From positions 2,108,001 through 2,172,000 of the forward strand of contig NZ_AP022614.1 in NCBI RefSeq assembly GCF_010730575.1: 64,000 nt of DNA, read 5' to 3'. This document shows positions 11,247-22,677 of the stretch, piece by piece. The translations under genes were made by a program, and so were the position numbers. The notes beneath the pieces were generated by a model. It made no database searches. It saw only the letters and a program-made list of their open reading frames with translations, and was not told the origin of the DNA. Position 1 is the stretch's first letter, and every line of letters begins with the position of its first letter. The stretch comes from Mycobacterium parmense. GTDB taxonomy: Bacteria; Actinomycetota; Actinomycetes; Mycobacteriales; Mycobacteriaceae.

Positions 11247-12034
11247 TGTCAGAGATGACCGAAGCGAACGTCTTCCCGGCGGGCACCTTCACCCCGGACC
11301 CGCGCCCCAACGCGGTGCCCCGGATGCTCGCCGCGCAATTCGGCCTGGAGCTCAAGCTGCTGCTGCGCAACGGCGAACAGCTGCTGCTGACCATGTTCAT
11401 CCCCATCACCCTGCTGGTCGGGCTCACGCTGTTGCCGCTCGGCTCGTTCGGCGGCAACCGCGCGGCCACGTTCGTCCCGGTCATCATGGCGCTGGCGGTG
11501 ATCTCCACCGCGTTCACCGGGCAGGCCATCGCCGTCGCGTTCGACCGCCGCTACGGCGCGCTGAAACGGCTCGGCGCCACCCCGCTGCCCGTATGGGGCA
11601 TCATCGCCGGCAAGTCACTCGCGGTGGTGACCGTGGTCTTCCTGCAGGCAATCATCCTGGGCGCCATCGGGTTTGCGCTCGGCTGGCGACCCGCCCCGGC
11701 GGCACTCGCGTTGGGTGCGGCCGTGATCGCCCTGGGCACCGCCGGTTTCGCCGCACTCGGCCTGTTGCTGGGCGGGACGCTGCGCGCCGAGATCGTGCTG
11801 GCGCTGGCCAACTTGATGTGGTTCGTCTTCGCCGGGTTCGGCGCGCTGACGCTGGACACCGAGATGATCCCGCCGGCGGTCAGGTGGGCCGCCCGGCTCA
11901 CCCCGTCGGGGGCGCTCACCGAGGCACTCTCGCGGGCCATGGCGCTGTCGGTGGACTGGTTCGGCGTCGTCGTCCTGGCGGCCTGGGGCGCGGTGGCGGC
12001 GCTGGCCGCGCTGCGCTGGTTCCGCTTCACCTGA
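11246..12034 (+). CDS. ABC-2 type transporter permease (Rv1457c ortholog)
   Basis: A 262-residue integral membrane protein with six hydrophobic segments, for example MFIPITLLVGLTLLPLG, FVPVIMALAVISTAFTG and VFLQAIILGAIGFALGW, in the ABC-2 permease pattern. The cytoplasmic loop FDRRYGALKRLGATPLPVW is the hallmark between segments 2 and 3. It forms an exporter with the ATPase encoded just upstream; the stop and start codons overlap as TGATG. ctaA follows after about 60 bases with its own promoter. Substrate unknown. Confidence 0.9.
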   Translation: MSEMTEANVFPAGTFTPDPRPNAVPRMLAAQFGLELKLLLRNGEQLLLTMFIPITLLVGLTLLPLGSFGGNRAATFVPVIMALAVISTAFTGQAIAVAFDRRYGALKRLGATPLPVWGIIAGKSLAVVTVVFLQAIILGAIGFALGWRPAPAALALGAAVIALGTAGFAALGLLLGGTLRAEIVLALANLMWFVFAGFGALTLDTEMIPPAVRWAARLTPSGALTEALSRAMALSVDWFGVVVLAAWGAVAALAALRWFRFT

Positions 12035-12056
12035 GTCCGGCGTCCCGTCACACCCG

Positions 12057-12089
12057 TACTACAGGCCGTAGTTTTGGGTGGCTTACGAT
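12057..12089 (+). promoter_or_regulatory. ctaA promoter with TACTAC inverted repeat
   Basis: An inverted repeat ACTAC-AGGCC-GTAGT (12058-12072, with TACTAC at 12057-12062) lies just upstream of TACGAT at 12084-12089, a good mycobacterial -10 box. A start about 7 bases downstream would fall on the GTG at 12096, suggesting a leaderless ctaA message. The half-site TACTAC resembles the BlaI/Rv1846c operator and also occurs before ctaB. The regulator is inferred, not shown. Confidence 0.45.
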
Positions 12090-12095
12090 CGGGCG

Positions 12096-13046
12096 GTGCT
12101 GATGCGGTTGGTCGACCTGCTGCCCAACCCCAGCCTGCGCGTCCAGCGGATGATCGCCGCGCTCGTCATCGTCTCGCAGGGCGGCATCGCCGTGACCGGC
12201 GCGATCGTCCGCGTCACCGCGTCGGGCCTGGGCTGCCCCACCTGGCCGCAGTGCTTCCCCGGCAGCTTCACCCCCGTCGCCCATGCCGAGGTGCCGCGGG
12301 TGCACCAGGCCGTCGAGTTCGGCAACCGGATGATCACCTTCGCGGTGGTCATCACGGCGGTGCTGGCGGTGCTGGCGGTGACGCGGGCGCGGCGCCGCCG
12401 CGAGGTCCTGGTGTACGCGTGGCTGATGCCGGTGTCGACGGTGGTGCAGGCGGTCATCGGCGGCGTCACCGTGCGCACCGGGCTGCTGTGGTGGACCGTG
12501 GCCATCCACCTCCTCACGTCGATGACGATGGTGTGGCTGTCGGTGCTGCTGTACGTCAAGGTCGGCGAGCCCGACGGCGGCGGGGCCGCGGTGGTGCACC
12601 GGCGGGTGGCCCGGCCACTGCGGGCGCTGACCGCGCTGGCCGGGGTGAACCTGGCCGTGGTGCTGGTGACCGGCACGCTGGTGACCGCGGCCGGCCCGCA
12701 CGCGGGTGACCGCAGCCCGACCCGGACCGTGCCGCGCCTCAAGGTGCAGGTGGCCACGCTGGTACACATGCATTCGTCGTTGCTGGTGTCCTACCTGGCG
12801 CTGCTGGTCGGGCTCGGCTTCGGGCTGCTGGCCGTGCGCGCCTCCCGGGATGTGCTGCTGCGGCTCGGTGTGCTGCTGGCGCTGGTGTGCGCGCAGGCCG
12901 CCGTGGGGACCGCGCAGTACTTCACCGGGGTGCCGCCCACCCTGGTCGCGATCCACGTCGCGGGCGCCGCGGCGTGCACGGCGGCGACCGCGGCGCTGTG
13001 GGCCTCAATGCGAGAGCGGTCCGAGCCCCAGCCGCTCGCAGGCTGA
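12096..13046 (+). CDS. ctaA: Heme A synthase CtaA (COX15 family)
   Basis: About 316 residues with eight membrane segments. It oxidises the C8 methyl of heme O to make heme A for cytochrome aa3 oxidase. The family signature near the N-terminus is IVRVTASGLGCPTWPQCFPG, with conserved histidines in EVPRVHQAVEFGNR, LWWTVAIHLLTS, LVHMHSSLLVSY and LVAIHVAGAA that bind the two hemes. Possible starts are GTG 12078, GTG 12096 and ATG 12102. GTG 12096 is chosen because it fits a leaderless transcript from the TACGAT box. The 3' end overlaps the convergent gene by 42 bases. Confidence 0.92.
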   Translation: MLMRLVDLLPNPSLRVQRMIAALVIVSQGGIAVTGAIVRVTASGLGCPTWPQCFPGSFTPVAHAEVPRVHQAVEFGNRMITFAVVITAVLAVLAVTRARRRREVLVYAWLMPVSTVVQAVIGGVTVRTGLLWWTVAIHLLTSMTMVWLSVLLYVKVGEPDGGGAAVVHRRVARPLRALTALAGVNLAVVLVTGTLVTAAGPHAGDRSPTRTVPRLKVQVATLVHMHSSLLVSYLALLVGLGFGLLAVRASRDVLLRLGVLLALVCAQAAVGTAQYFTGVPPTLVAIHVAGAAACTAATAALWASMRERSEPQPLAG

Positions 13047-13649
13047 TTCCACTGCGAGCGCGAAGCGGCGCTCGGCTTGTTCGCGGTCCCCGGAGCCCAG
13101 GCACCGCCACCCCAGCGACGGCCCGACCAGGTCGAGCGCGACCAGCCGGGTGCCGACCACGTCGACGCGCGCGTAGAGCAGCTCACCGGCGGCGACCCCG
13201 GCGCGTTCGGCGGCCGAAGCCAGCGCGGCGTGACCCGCCTCCCACACCTCGAACTCCGGCTCGATCGGCCCCGCGCCGGCGAACGCGTGCGACTGCCGCC
13301 CGGCGAGGAAGATCAGCGCCGCATCCGCCGGCACCCCGCGCAGGACGGACACCCCCGCGGCCTCGAGCTCGTCCAGGTGGCGCTCGCCGAGGTTCCAGGC
13401 GACGGCCGCGGGCGGGTTGAGCAGGTGGCGCACGCGTCTCGTCCAGGCCAGCAATTCGGCGCGGCGGTCGGCGTAGCCGCGGATGCGCTGCAGGATCACC
13501 AGGTCGGCGCTCACGGTGACGGGGTCGTCCCACGAGCATCGGCGCGCGTGCAGGCCGCGCCGGCGCAGCGCGGCGACCAGCCCGTCGCCGTCACCGTCAC
13601 CCGCCAGCAGGATGCGCGGATGGAAGACGTCCGGGCGGGCCAGCTTCAT
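13005..13649 (-). CDS. ATP-grasp-like protein lacking its centre (Rv1455 locus)
   Basis: A 214-residue protein of uncertain function. The N-terminal half (DLVILQRIRGYADRRAELLA, LLNPPAAVAWNLGERHLDEL) and the C-terminus (GELLYARVDVVGTRLVALDL, VGPSLGWRCLG) look like the two ends of small ATP-grasp proteins of about 280 residues. In those, the joining segment holds the lysine-bearing ATP-binding part (VVKPxxSAG type). Here GVSVLRGVPADAALIFLAG jumps straight from one end to the other, so about 60-70 residues seem to be missing in frame. It may be non-catalytic. An ATG at 13670 is an alternative start and would overlap the divergent gene. Confidence 0.65.
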   Translation of the reverse strand: MKLARPDVFHPRILLAGDGDGDGLVAALRRRGLHARRCSWDDPVTVSADLVILQRIRGYADRRAELLAWTRRVRHLLNPPAAVAWNLGERHLDELEAAGVSVLRGVPADAALIFLAGRQSHAFAGAGPIEPEFEVWEAGHAALASAAERAGVAAGELLYARVDVVGTRLVALDLVGPSLGWRCLGSGDREQAERRFALAVESACERLGLGPLSH

Positions 13650-13668
13650 GCCCGGGCATGATAGCCAC

Positions 13669-14643
13669 ATGCACGCAATCGAAGTCAGCCAAACCGGCGG
13701 CCCCGAGGTGCTGAGCTACGTCGAAGCGCCGCAACCCCGGCCCGCGGCCGGCGAGGTACTCATCGAGGCCGAGGCCATCGGCGTCAACTACATCGACACC
13801 TACTTCCGTTCCGGGCAGTACCCGCGGCAGTTGCCGTTCATCATCGGCTCGGAGACCTGCGGCACCGTGGCCGACATCGGCGAGGGGGTCGACGGATTTC
13901 GCGTCGGCGATCGCGTGGTGACCGCCGCGGCATCCGGCGGCTACGCCGAATTCGCCACGGCGCCTGCGCATCTGACCGCGAAGGTGCCGGACGGCGTCGC
14001 GCCCGACGTCGCGGCTTCGGTGTTGTTGAAGGGACTGACGGCCCACTACCTGCTGACGTCCGTCTACGCGGTGCGGGAAGGCGACGCGGTGCTGGTGCAC
14101 GCGGGAGCCGGCGGGGTCGGGCTCATCCTGACACAGTGGGCCCGCCTGCTGGGAGCGCGCGTCATCACGACGGTCTCCACGCCGGAGAAGGCGCAGCTGT
14201 CCCGGCGGGCCGGCGCCGACGAGGTGCTCTCCTACCCCGACGACCCGGCCGAGTTCGGCGCGACCATCCGCGGCCTGACCGGCGGCGACGGGGTGGCGGC
14301 GGTCTACGACGGCGTGGGCGCCACCACGTTCGACGCCAGCCTGTCCAGCCTCGCCGTGCGCGGGACGCTGGCGTTGTTCGGCGCCGCGAGCGGGCCCGTG
14401 CCGCCCGTCGACCCGCAGCGCCTCAACGCCGCCGGCTCGGTCTACCTGACCCGGCCATCGCTCGCCCACTTCATCCGCACCGGCCCCGAGTTCGCCTGGC
14501 GGGCAGGCGAACTGCTCGACGCGGTCTCGTCCGGGGCCATCACCGTCGAGGTCGGCGCGCGCTACCCGCTCGCCGACGCGGCCCGCGCGCACGAGGATCT
14601 GCAGGGCCGCAGGACGACCGGCTCGATCGTCTTGCTGCCCTGA
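13669..14643 (+). CDS. qor: Quinone oxidoreductase, zinc-independent MDR family
   Basis: A 324-residue NADPH:quinone reductase (Rv1454c, Qor-like). An N-terminal GroES-like domain contains EAIGVNYIDTYFRSGQYP and the conserved GSETCGTVADIGEGVDGF. The Rossmann domain has VHAGAGGVGLILTQWARLLG for NADPH. No zinc-ligand pattern is visible, as in quinone reductases. It reduces quinones or enones by hydride transfer in the cytoplasm. It is divergent from the ATP-grasp-like gene and convergent with ctaB, the stops being 3 bases apart. Confidence 0.9.
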   Translation: MHAIEVSQTGGPEVLSYVEAPQPRPAAGEVLIEAEAIGVNYIDTYFRSGQYPRQLPFIIGSETCGTVADIGEGVDGFRVGDRVVTAAASGGYAEFATAPAHLTAKVPDGVAPDVAASVLLKGLTAHYLLTSVYAVREGDAVLVHAGAGGVGLILTQWARLLGARVITTVSTPEKAQLSRRAGADEVLSYPDDPAEFGATIRGLTGGDGVAAVYDGVGATTFDASLSSLAVRGTLALFGAASGPVPPVDPQRLNAAGSVYLTRPSLAHFIRTGPEFAWRAGELLDAVSSGAITVEVGARYPLADAARAHEDLQGRRTTGSIVLLP

Positions 14644-14646
14644 CGG

Positions 14647-15573
14647 TCAGAACAGGACAGGCAGCCCGATCGCCGAGTCGATTGCCAGCGCGCAGAAAAC
14701 GACGGCCAGGTAGTTGTTCGACTGCAGGAACAACCGCAGCGGCTTGACCGGTTCGCCGGCGCGCACGCCGGAGTACAGCTGGTGGGCCATCGCGAGGAAC
14801 CACACGCCCGCGAAAACCGCGACCGCGGCGTACAGCCAGCCGGCGGCGAGCGCCAGCGCCAGGGTCGCCAGCACCGTCAGCCAGGTGTAGATCAGGATCT
14901 GCTTGGTCACCTGTCGCTCGGTGGCGACGGCCGGCAGCATCGGAACGCCGGCCGCCTTGTAGTCGTCCTTGTACCGCATCGCCAGCGCCCACGTGTGCGG
15001 CGGCGTCCAGAAGAAGATGACCGCGAACATCACCAGTGCCGGCCAGCCGATGGTGCCGGTGACGGCCGACCACCCGATCATCACCGGCATGCAGCCCGCG
15101 GCGCCGCCCCACACGACGTTCTGCGACGTGCGGCGCTTGAGCAGCAGGGTGTAGACGAACACGTAGAACGCCACGGTGGCGAGCGCCAGCAGACCCGAGA
15201 GCAGGTTGGTCGTCCGCCACAGCCAGCAGAACGAGGCGACGGTGAGCGCGAGCCCGAACACCAGCGCGTTGCGCGTCGGGACGGCTTCGCGTGCCAGGGG
15301 CCTGCGCGCGGTCCGCTTCATCACCTTGTCGATGTCGGCGTCGGCCACACAGTTGAGCGCGTTGGCGCCGCCGGCCGCCAGGATCCCCCCGACCAACGTG
15401 TTGGCGATCAGCAGCGGGTTCACCGTCCCGCGGTGGGCCAGCAGCATCGCGGGGATCGCGGTGACGAGCAGCAGTTCGATGACCCGCGGCTTGGTCAGCG
15501 CCAGGTAAGCCAATGCCGTGCTCTGTACCCGTCCTCGTACTCGGCTCGGCGCGGCGTGCCCGCGAACGCTCAC
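14647..15573 (-). CDS. ctaB: Protoheme IX farnesyltransferase CtaB (heme O synthase)
   Basis: A 308-residue UbiA-superfamily prenyltransferase that attaches a farnesyl group to heme B, giving heme O, the substrate of CtaA. The first Asp-rich motif is [19 protein letters not shown] and the second [33 protein letters not shown] marks the first membrane helix. About eight or nine helices are visible. The GTG at 15573 has a strong AAGGAG site 7 bases upstream. The gene is divergent from tkt, and the shared 257-base spacer carries the regulatory repeat listed separately. Confidence 0.94.
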   Translation of the reverse strand: MSVRGHAAPSRVRGRVQSTALAYLALTKPRVIELLLVTAIPAMLLAHRGTVNPLLIANTLVGGILAAGGANALNCVADADIDKVMKRTARRPLAREAVPTRNALVFGLALTVASFCWLWRTTNLLSGLLALATVAFYVFVYTLLLKRRTSQNVVWGGAAGCMPVMIGWSAVTGTIGWPALVMFAVIFFWTPPHTWALAMRYKDDYKAAGVPMLPAVATERQVTKQILIYTWLTVLATLALALAAGWLYAAVAVFAGVWFLAMAHQLYSGVRAGEPVKPLRLFLQSNNYLAVVFCALAIDSAIGLPVLF

Positions 15574-15607
15574 GCAATAACTCCTTGGGGTCGCAGCGGC
15601 GCGCAGT

Positions 15608-15630
15608 GTCTACTACGCACGATGGTAGAC
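15608..15630 (-). promoter_or_regulatory. Inverted repeat upstream of ctaB (TACTAC-containing)
   Basis: The sequence reads GTCTAC-N11-GTAGAC (15608-15630) on the plus strand, with TACTAC at 15611-15616. It lies 35-57 bases upstream of the ctaB start, where a repressor would act. A related TACTAC/GTAGT repeat lies before ctaA, so both heme A genes may share a regulator. In the rest of the 15574-15830 spacer I see only the tkt leader and an AT-rich patch around 15715-15735. Confidence 0.4.
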
Positions 15631-15830
15631 CGCTCACCGGCGGCGGTGAGCCCGCAGGGTCGGTTGGGACGATTTTTCCGGCATTGCGGGACCGATTGCA
15701 AAGCGCGGGTGGCCGGCGCGTTAATTTTCACATCGACCTGGGGTGGGTACCCGAAACCCTGCACTGCAAAGGCCGCCGTTCCCGCACTAGGGTGGGATTG
15801 ATCAGCTCGATGACCCCGAGGACAGAGTCT

Positions 15831-17930
<2,100 letters not shown>

Positions 17931-17946
17931 GAAAGGTGTGGTTCAC

Positions 17947-19068
17947 ATGACCAGTCAGAACCCTAACCTCGCGGCGTTGAGCGCAGCGGGCGTGTCCGTT
18001 TGGCTGGACGACCTGTCGCGGGAGCGGCTGAAGTCGGGCAACCTCAAAAAGCTTATCGACACCCGCTGCGTCGTCGGTGTCACCACCAACCCGTCGATCT
18101 TCCAGAAGGCGCTCGCCGAAGGCGACGCCTACGAAGAACAGCTGTCCGAGTTGGCCGAGCGCGGCGCCGATGTCGAGGCGACCATCCGGACCGTGACCAC
18201 CGACGACGTGCGCGACGCCTGCGATGTGCTGGCCCGCGAGTGGGAGGCCTCCGACGGGGTCGACGGCCGAGTGTCCATCGAGGTCGACCCGCGGCTGGCC
18301 GCCGAGACCGACAAGACCATCGCGCAGGCCGTGGAGCTGTGGAAGATCGTCGATCGGCCAAACCTGTTCATCAAGATCCCCGCGACCAAGGCCGGCATCC
18401 CTGCCATCACTTCCGTTCTGGCGGAAGGGATTTCGGTCAACGTCACGCTGATCTTCTCGGTGGAACGGCACCGTGAGGTGATGGACGCGTACCTCGCCGG
18501 CCTGGAGAAGGCTCGCGAGGGCGGACACGACCTGTCCAAGATCCATTCCGTCGCTTCGTTCTTCGTCTCCCGAGTGGACACCGAGGTGGACAAGCGGCTG
18601 GAGAAGATCGGCACCGAGGAGGCGCTCGCGCTGCGCGGCCAGGCCGCCGTGGCCAACGCCCGGCTGGCGTACGCGGCATACCAGGAGGTATTCGAGGGCG
18701 GTGAGCGCTTCGCGTCGCTCAAGGCCGACGGGGCCCGGGTGCAGCGGCCGTTGTGGGCCTCGACCGGTGTCAAGAATCCCGACTACTCCGACACGCTCTA
18801 CGTCACCGAGCTCGTCGCGCCGAACACGGTGAACACGATGCCGGAGAAGACCATCGAGGCCGTCGCCGATCACGGCGAGATCAAGGGCGACACGGTCACC
18901 GGCACGGCGGCGGCCGCCCAGGAGGTCTTCGACAAGCTGTCGGCCCTCGGGATCGACCTGTCCGACGTGTTCGTGGTGCTGGAGAACGAGGGTGTGGACA
19001 AGTTCGTGGAGTCCTGGACCGAGCTGCTTCAGGAGACACAGAAGCAGCTGGATTCCGCCTCGAAATGA
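17947..19068 (+). CDS. tal: Transaldolase
   Basis: A 373-residue transaldolase of the actinobacterial long form, moving a dihydroxyacetone unit in the non-oxidative pentose phosphate pathway. The Schiff-base lysine is in [15 protein letters not shown], and [13 protein letters not shown] is the phosphate-end signature. The C-terminal [20 protein letters not shown] is strongly conserved. The ATG at 17947 is chosen because AAAGG at 17932-17936 is 10 bases upstream. The GTG at 17938 would leave almost no spacing. The stop overlaps the zwf start (ATGA). Confidence 0.96.
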   Translation: MTSQNPNLAALSAAGVSVWLDDLSRERLKSGNLKKLIDTRCVVGVTTNPSIFQKALAEGDAYEEQLSELAERGADVEATIRTVTTDDVRDACDVLAREWEASDGVDGRVSIEVDPRLAAETDKTIAQAVELWKIVDRPNLFIKIPATKAGIPAITSVLAEGISVNVTLIFSVERHREVMDAYLAGLEKAREGGHDLSKIHSVASFFVSRVDTEVDKRLEKIGTEEALALRGQAAVANARLAYAAYQEVFEGGERFASLKADGARVQRPLWASTGVKNPDYSDTLYVTELVAPNTVNTMPEKTIEAVADHGEIKGDTVTGTAAAAQEVFDKLSALGIDLSDVFVVLENEGVDKFVESWTELLQETQKQLDSASK

Positions 19069-20609
19069 GTCCGGCTAAGTCTGCGGACCTATGGCGAAAC
19101 CCTCTGCGCGACAAGCGGGATAAGCGGCTGCCGAGGATCGCCGGCCCGTGCGGCATGGTGATCTTCGGCGTCACCGGCGACCTGGCCCGCAAGAAGGTGA
19201 TGCCCGCCATCTACGACCTGGCCAACCGGGGCCTGCTGCCGCCCAGTTTCTCGCTGGTGGGTTTCGCCCGCCGCAACTGGGACACCGAAGACTTCAGCAA
19301 GGTCGTCTATCAGGCCGTCAAGGACCACTGCCGCACGCCGTTCCGCGAGGAGAACTGGGAGCGGCTGGCTGAGGGATTCCGGTTCGTGCCGGGCGCTTTC
19401 GACGAGCAGGACGCCTTCGGCCGGCTCGCGGAGACCCTGGAGAAGCTGGACGCGGAGCGCGGCACGGGCGGCAATCACGCCTTCTACCTCGCTATCCCGC
19501 CCAAGTCCTTCCCGGTGGTGTGCGAGAAGCTGCACAACTCCGGGCTGGCCCGCCCCCGCGGCGACAGCTGGAGCCGGGTGGTCATCGAGAAGCCGTTCGG
19601 CCACGACCTGGAAAGTGCCCAGGCGCTGAACAAGTCGGTGAACGCCGTCTTCCCGGAGGAGTCGGTCTTTCGGATCGACCACTACCTGGGCAAGGAGACG
19701 GTGCGCAACATCCTGGCGCTGCGATTCGCCAATCAGCTGTTCGACCCGGTGTGGAACTCGCACTACGTCGACCATGTCCAGATCACCATGGCCGAAGACA
19801 TCGGGCTGGGCGGCCGGGCCGGCTACTACGACGGCATCGGCGCCGCCCGTGACGTCATCCAGAACCACCTGATGCAGCTGCTGGCGCTGACCGCGATGGA
19901 AGAGCCGGTCAGCTTCAGTCCCCGTGCGCTGCAGGCCGAGAAGATCAAGGTGCTCTCGTCGACACAGCTGGCGGAGCGGCTGAGCGAGACCACCAGCCGC
20001 GGCCAGTACACGGGCGGCTGGCAGGGCGGCGAGAAGGTCGTCGGCCTGCTCGACGAGGAGGGCTTCGCCAAGGACTCCACCACCGAGACGTTCGCCGCGA
20101 TCACCCTCGAGGTCGACACCCGCCGCTGGGCCGGGGTGCCGTTCTACCTGCGGACCGGAAAACGCTTGGGACGCAGGGTGACCGAGATCGCGCTGGTGTT
20201 CAAACGCGCACCGCATCTGCCGTTCGACGCGACGATGACCGATGAACTGGGGGCAAACGCCATGGTCATCCGGGTGCAGCCCGACGAAGGGGTGACACTG
20301 CGGTTCGGCTCGAAAGTGCCGGGCACCGCGATGGAGGTCCGTGACGTCAACATGGACTTCTCCTACGGCTCGGCGTTCGCCGAGGAGTCGCCGGAGGCCT
20401 ACGAACAACTGATCCTCGACGTGCTGCTGGGCGAGCCCTCGCTGTTCCCCGTCAACGAGGAAGTCGAATTGGCGTGGCAGATCTTGGATCCCGTTCTCGA
20501 CAACTGGGCCGCGGGCGGCAAGCCCGAACCGTACGAAGCCGGCACCTGGGGCCCGGAGTCGGCGTTCGAGATGCTGCGCCGCACGGGCCGGGAATGGCGG
20601 CGGCCCTGA
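19065..20609 (+). CDS. zwf: Glucose-6-phosphate 1-dehydrogenase
   Basis: A 514-residue enzyme, oxidising glucose-6-phosphate to 6-phosphogluconolactone with NADP. The dinucleotide motif is [20 protein letters not shown] and the substrate/catalytic motif [13 protein letters not shown]. The sequence [16 protein letters not shown] is typical of the C-terminal domain. It corresponds to zwf2 (Rv1447c). It is followed one base later by opcA, the factor it needs for activity in actinobacteria. The start was set by the ATGA overlap with tal. Confidence 0.96.
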   Translation: MSPAKSADLWRNPLRDKRDKRLPRIAGPCGMVIFGVTGDLARKKVMPAIYDLANRGLLPPSFSLVGFARRNWDTEDFSKVVYQAVKDHCRTPFREENWERLAEGFRFVPGAFDEQDAFGRLAETLEKLDAERGTGGNHAFYLAIPPKSFPVVCEKLHNSGLARPRGDSWSRVVIEKPFGHDLESAQALNKSVNAVFPEESVFRIDHYLGKETVRNILALRFANQLFDPVWNSHYVDHVQITMAEDIGLGGRAGYYDGIGAARDVIQNHLMQLLALTAMEEPVSFSPRALQAEKIKVLSSTQLAERLSETTSRGQYTGGWQGGEKVVGLLDEEGFAKDSTTETFAAITLEVDTRRWAGVPFYLRTGKRLGRRVTEIALVFKRAPHLPFDATMTDELGANAMVIRVQPDEGVTLRFGSKVPGTAMEVRDVNMDFSYGSAFAEESPEAYEQLILDVLLGEPSLFPVNEEVELAWQILDPVLDNWAAGGKPEPYEAGTWGPESAFEMLRRTGREWRRP

Positions 20610-20610
20610 G

Positions 20611-21522
20611 ATGATCATCGACATGCCGGACACGACGACCACCGCGGTCAACAAGAAGCTCGACGAGCTGCGGGAGAAGATCGGCGCCGTGACCATGGGT
20701 CGGGTCCTGACGCTGATCATCGCGCCGGACAGCGAGGACATCCTCGAGGAGTCGCTCAAGGCGGCCAACGACGCCAGCCACGAGCATCCCAGCCGGATCA
20801 TCGTCACGATGCGGGGCAATCCCTACGCCGACGAGCCGCGGCTGGACGCGCAGCTGCGCGCGGGCGGCGACACCGGCGCCAGCGAGGTGGTGATCCTGAA
20901 ACTGTCCGGGCCGCTGGCCGGCCACGCCGCCAGCGTGGTCACCCCCTTCCTGCTCCCGGACATCCCGGTGGTGGCCTGGTGGCCCGACATCGCGCCCGCG
21001 GTGCCGGCCCAGGATCCGTTGGGCAAGCTGGCGATCCGGCGGATCACCGATGCGACCAACGGGATCGACCCGCAGGCGGCGATCAAGGGCAGGTTGCCCG
21101 GGTACACCGCGGGCGACACGGACCTGGCGTGGGCGCGCATCACCTACTGGCGGGCGCTGCTCACCTCGGCGGTCGACCTGACACCCCACGAACCGATCGA
21201 GTCGGCACTGGTATCCGGTCTGGCGACCGAACCCGCGCTCGACGTCCTCGCGGGGTGGCTGGCCAGCCGGATCGACGGCCCGGTTCGCCGGGCGGTCGGC
21301 GAACTCAAGGTCGAGCTGGCGCGCGGCAGCGAGACCATTGTCCTGAGCCGCCCGCAGGACGGCAGGACGGCAACATTGAGTCGCACGGCCCGGCCGGATG
21401 CCCTGCTTCCGTTGGCGCGCAGGGAAACCGGCGAATGCCTGGCCGAGGACCTGCGTAGGCTGGACCCCGACGAGATCTATCAGACCGCGCTCGAAGGCAT
21501 CGAGAAAGTGCAGTACGTGTGA
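20611..21522 (+). CDS. opcA: OpcA, assembly factor of glucose-6-phosphate dehydrogenase
   Basis: A 303-residue OpcA-family protein, needed for assembly and redox activation of Zwf. The central block [20 protein letters not shown] followed by [11 protein letters not shown] is diagnostic of the family. It lies in the conserved order tkt-tal-zwf-opcA-pgl, starts one base after the zwf stop and overlaps pgl by 4 bases (GTGA). No catalytic residues are known for the family. Confidence 0.94.
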   Translation: MIIDMPDTTTTAVNKKLDELREKIGAVTMGRVLTLIIAPDSEDILEESLKAANDASHEHPSRIIVTMRGNPYADEPRLDAQLRAGGDTGASEVVILKLSGPLAGHAASVVTPFLLPDIPVVAWWPDIAPAVPAQDPLGKLAIRRITDATNGIDPQAAIKGRLPGYTAGDTDLAWARITYWRALLTSAVDLTPHEPIESALVSGLATEPALDVLAGWLASRIDGPVRRAVGELKVELARGSETIVLSRPQDGRTATLSRTARPDALLPLARRETGECLAEDLRRLDPDEIYQTALEGIEKVQYV

Positions 21523-22268
21523 GCACCGTCGTTGAAATCTTCCCCGAGAGCCAGACGCTGGTCGCCGCCGCGGCCAAGCGGCTGGCCGACAGTATCCAGA
21601 CTGCCGTGGCGGCGCGGGACCGGGCGCTGATCGTGCTGACCGGCGGCGGCAACGGCATCGGGTTGCTGAAGTCGCTCCGCGCCCAGCCGATCGACTGGTC
21701 GAAAGTGCACCTTTTCTGGGGCGACGAACGCTACGTGCCCGAGGACGACGACGAACGCAACGAGAAGCAGGCCCGGGCGGCGCTGCTCGACCACATCGAT
21801 ATTCCGTCGAGCCACGTGCACGCGATGCCGGCCAGCGACGGAGAGTTCGGCACCGACCTCGCGGCCGCGGCCTTGTCCTACGAACAACTGCTGGCGGCCA
21901 ACGCCGAGCCGGGCCAGGCCGTGCCGAATTTCGACGTCCACCTGCTCGGCATGGGACCCGAGGGACACATCAACTCGCTGTTCCCGGACACGCCGGCGGT
22001 GCTCGAGACCGCACGCATGGTGGTTCCCGTCGAGGACTGCCCGAAGCCGCCGCCGCGGCGAATCACGTTGACGCTGCCCGCCGTCCAGCGTTCCCGGGAG
22101 GTCTGGCTATTGGTCTCCGGGGCCGGCAAGGCCGACGCGGTGGCCGCCGCCTTCGCTGGCGCGCCGCCCGTCTCGGTGCCCGCCGCCGGGGCCGTCGGCC
22201 TCGAGACCACGCTGTGGCTGCTCGACGAGGAGGCGGCGGGCAAGCTGCCGTCGCGCGCCGGGGATTAG
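21519..22268 (+). CDS. pgl: 6-phosphogluconolactonase (DevB type)
   Basis: A 249-residue lactonase that hydrolyses 6-phosphogluconolactone made by Zwf. Visible family blocks are [15 protein letters not shown] near the N-terminus, [20 protein letters not shown] and [19 protein letters not shown], carrying the catalytic aspartate/histidine set. It starts with a GTG overlapping the opcA stop. The gene closes the oxidative pentose phosphate part of the operon. Confidence 0.94.
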   Translation: MSTVVEIFPESQTLVAAAAKRLADSIQTAVAARDRALIVLTGGGNGIGLLKSLRAQPIDWSKVHLFWGDERYVPEDDDERNEKQARAALLDHIDIPSSHVHAMPASDGEFGTDLAAAALSYEQLLAANAEPGQAVPNFDVHLLGMGPEGHINSLFPDTPAVLETARMVVPVEDCPKPPPRRITLTLPAVQRSREVWLLVSGAGKADAVAAAFAGAPPVSVPAAGAVGLETTLWLLDEEAAGKLPSRAGD

Positions 22269-22274
22269 GCACGC

Positions 22275-22664
22275 ATGGCCGACAAAACCGTACGCGGCGG
22301 GCACGAGCGCAGCCGGATCAGGACCCTGACCCAGGCGGCGCTGAACGCCGACAAGACGGTGGAGCAGGTCGAAGACGTTCTCGACGGCCTCAGCAGGACG
22401 ATGACCGAGCTGAACCTCTCGTTGTCGAACCTGAACGCCACGGTCGAGCGCATGGAGGGCGGCCTCGATCATCTGGACGGCACCCTGTCCAGCCTGGACG
22501 ACCTGGCCAAGCGGCTGCTGGTGCTGGTCGCACCGGTCGAGGCCGTCGTCTCGCGCATCGAGGACATGGTGAAGGCGAGCGAATCCATGATGTCCCCGCT
22601 GGCGGCCACCGAGCATGCCGTGCGCGGCGTCTTCGACCGGCTGCGCAACCGCGCGGCTCACTGA
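22275..22664 (+). CDS. Small coiled-coil protein of unknown function (Rv1444c ortholog)
   Basis: A 129-residue protein without cysteines or membrane segments. Residues about 30-75 form a predicted coiled coil with heptad repeats (VEDVLDGLSRTMTELNLSLS, NLNATVERMEGGLDHLDGTL). The start lies 6 bases after the pgl stop, so it is probably the last gene of the pentose phosphate operon. The position and size match Rv1444c of M. tuberculosis. No enzymatic motif is visible. It may be a structural or scaffolding partner. Confidence 0.8.
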   Translation: MADKTVRGGHERSRIRTLTQAALNADKTVEQVEDVLDGLSRTMTELNLSLSNLNATVERMEGGLDHLDGTLSSLDDLAKRLLVLVAPVEAVVSRIEDMVKASESMMSPLAATEHAVRGVFDRLRNRAAH

Positions 22665-22677
22665 CGCCGGGCCCCGC

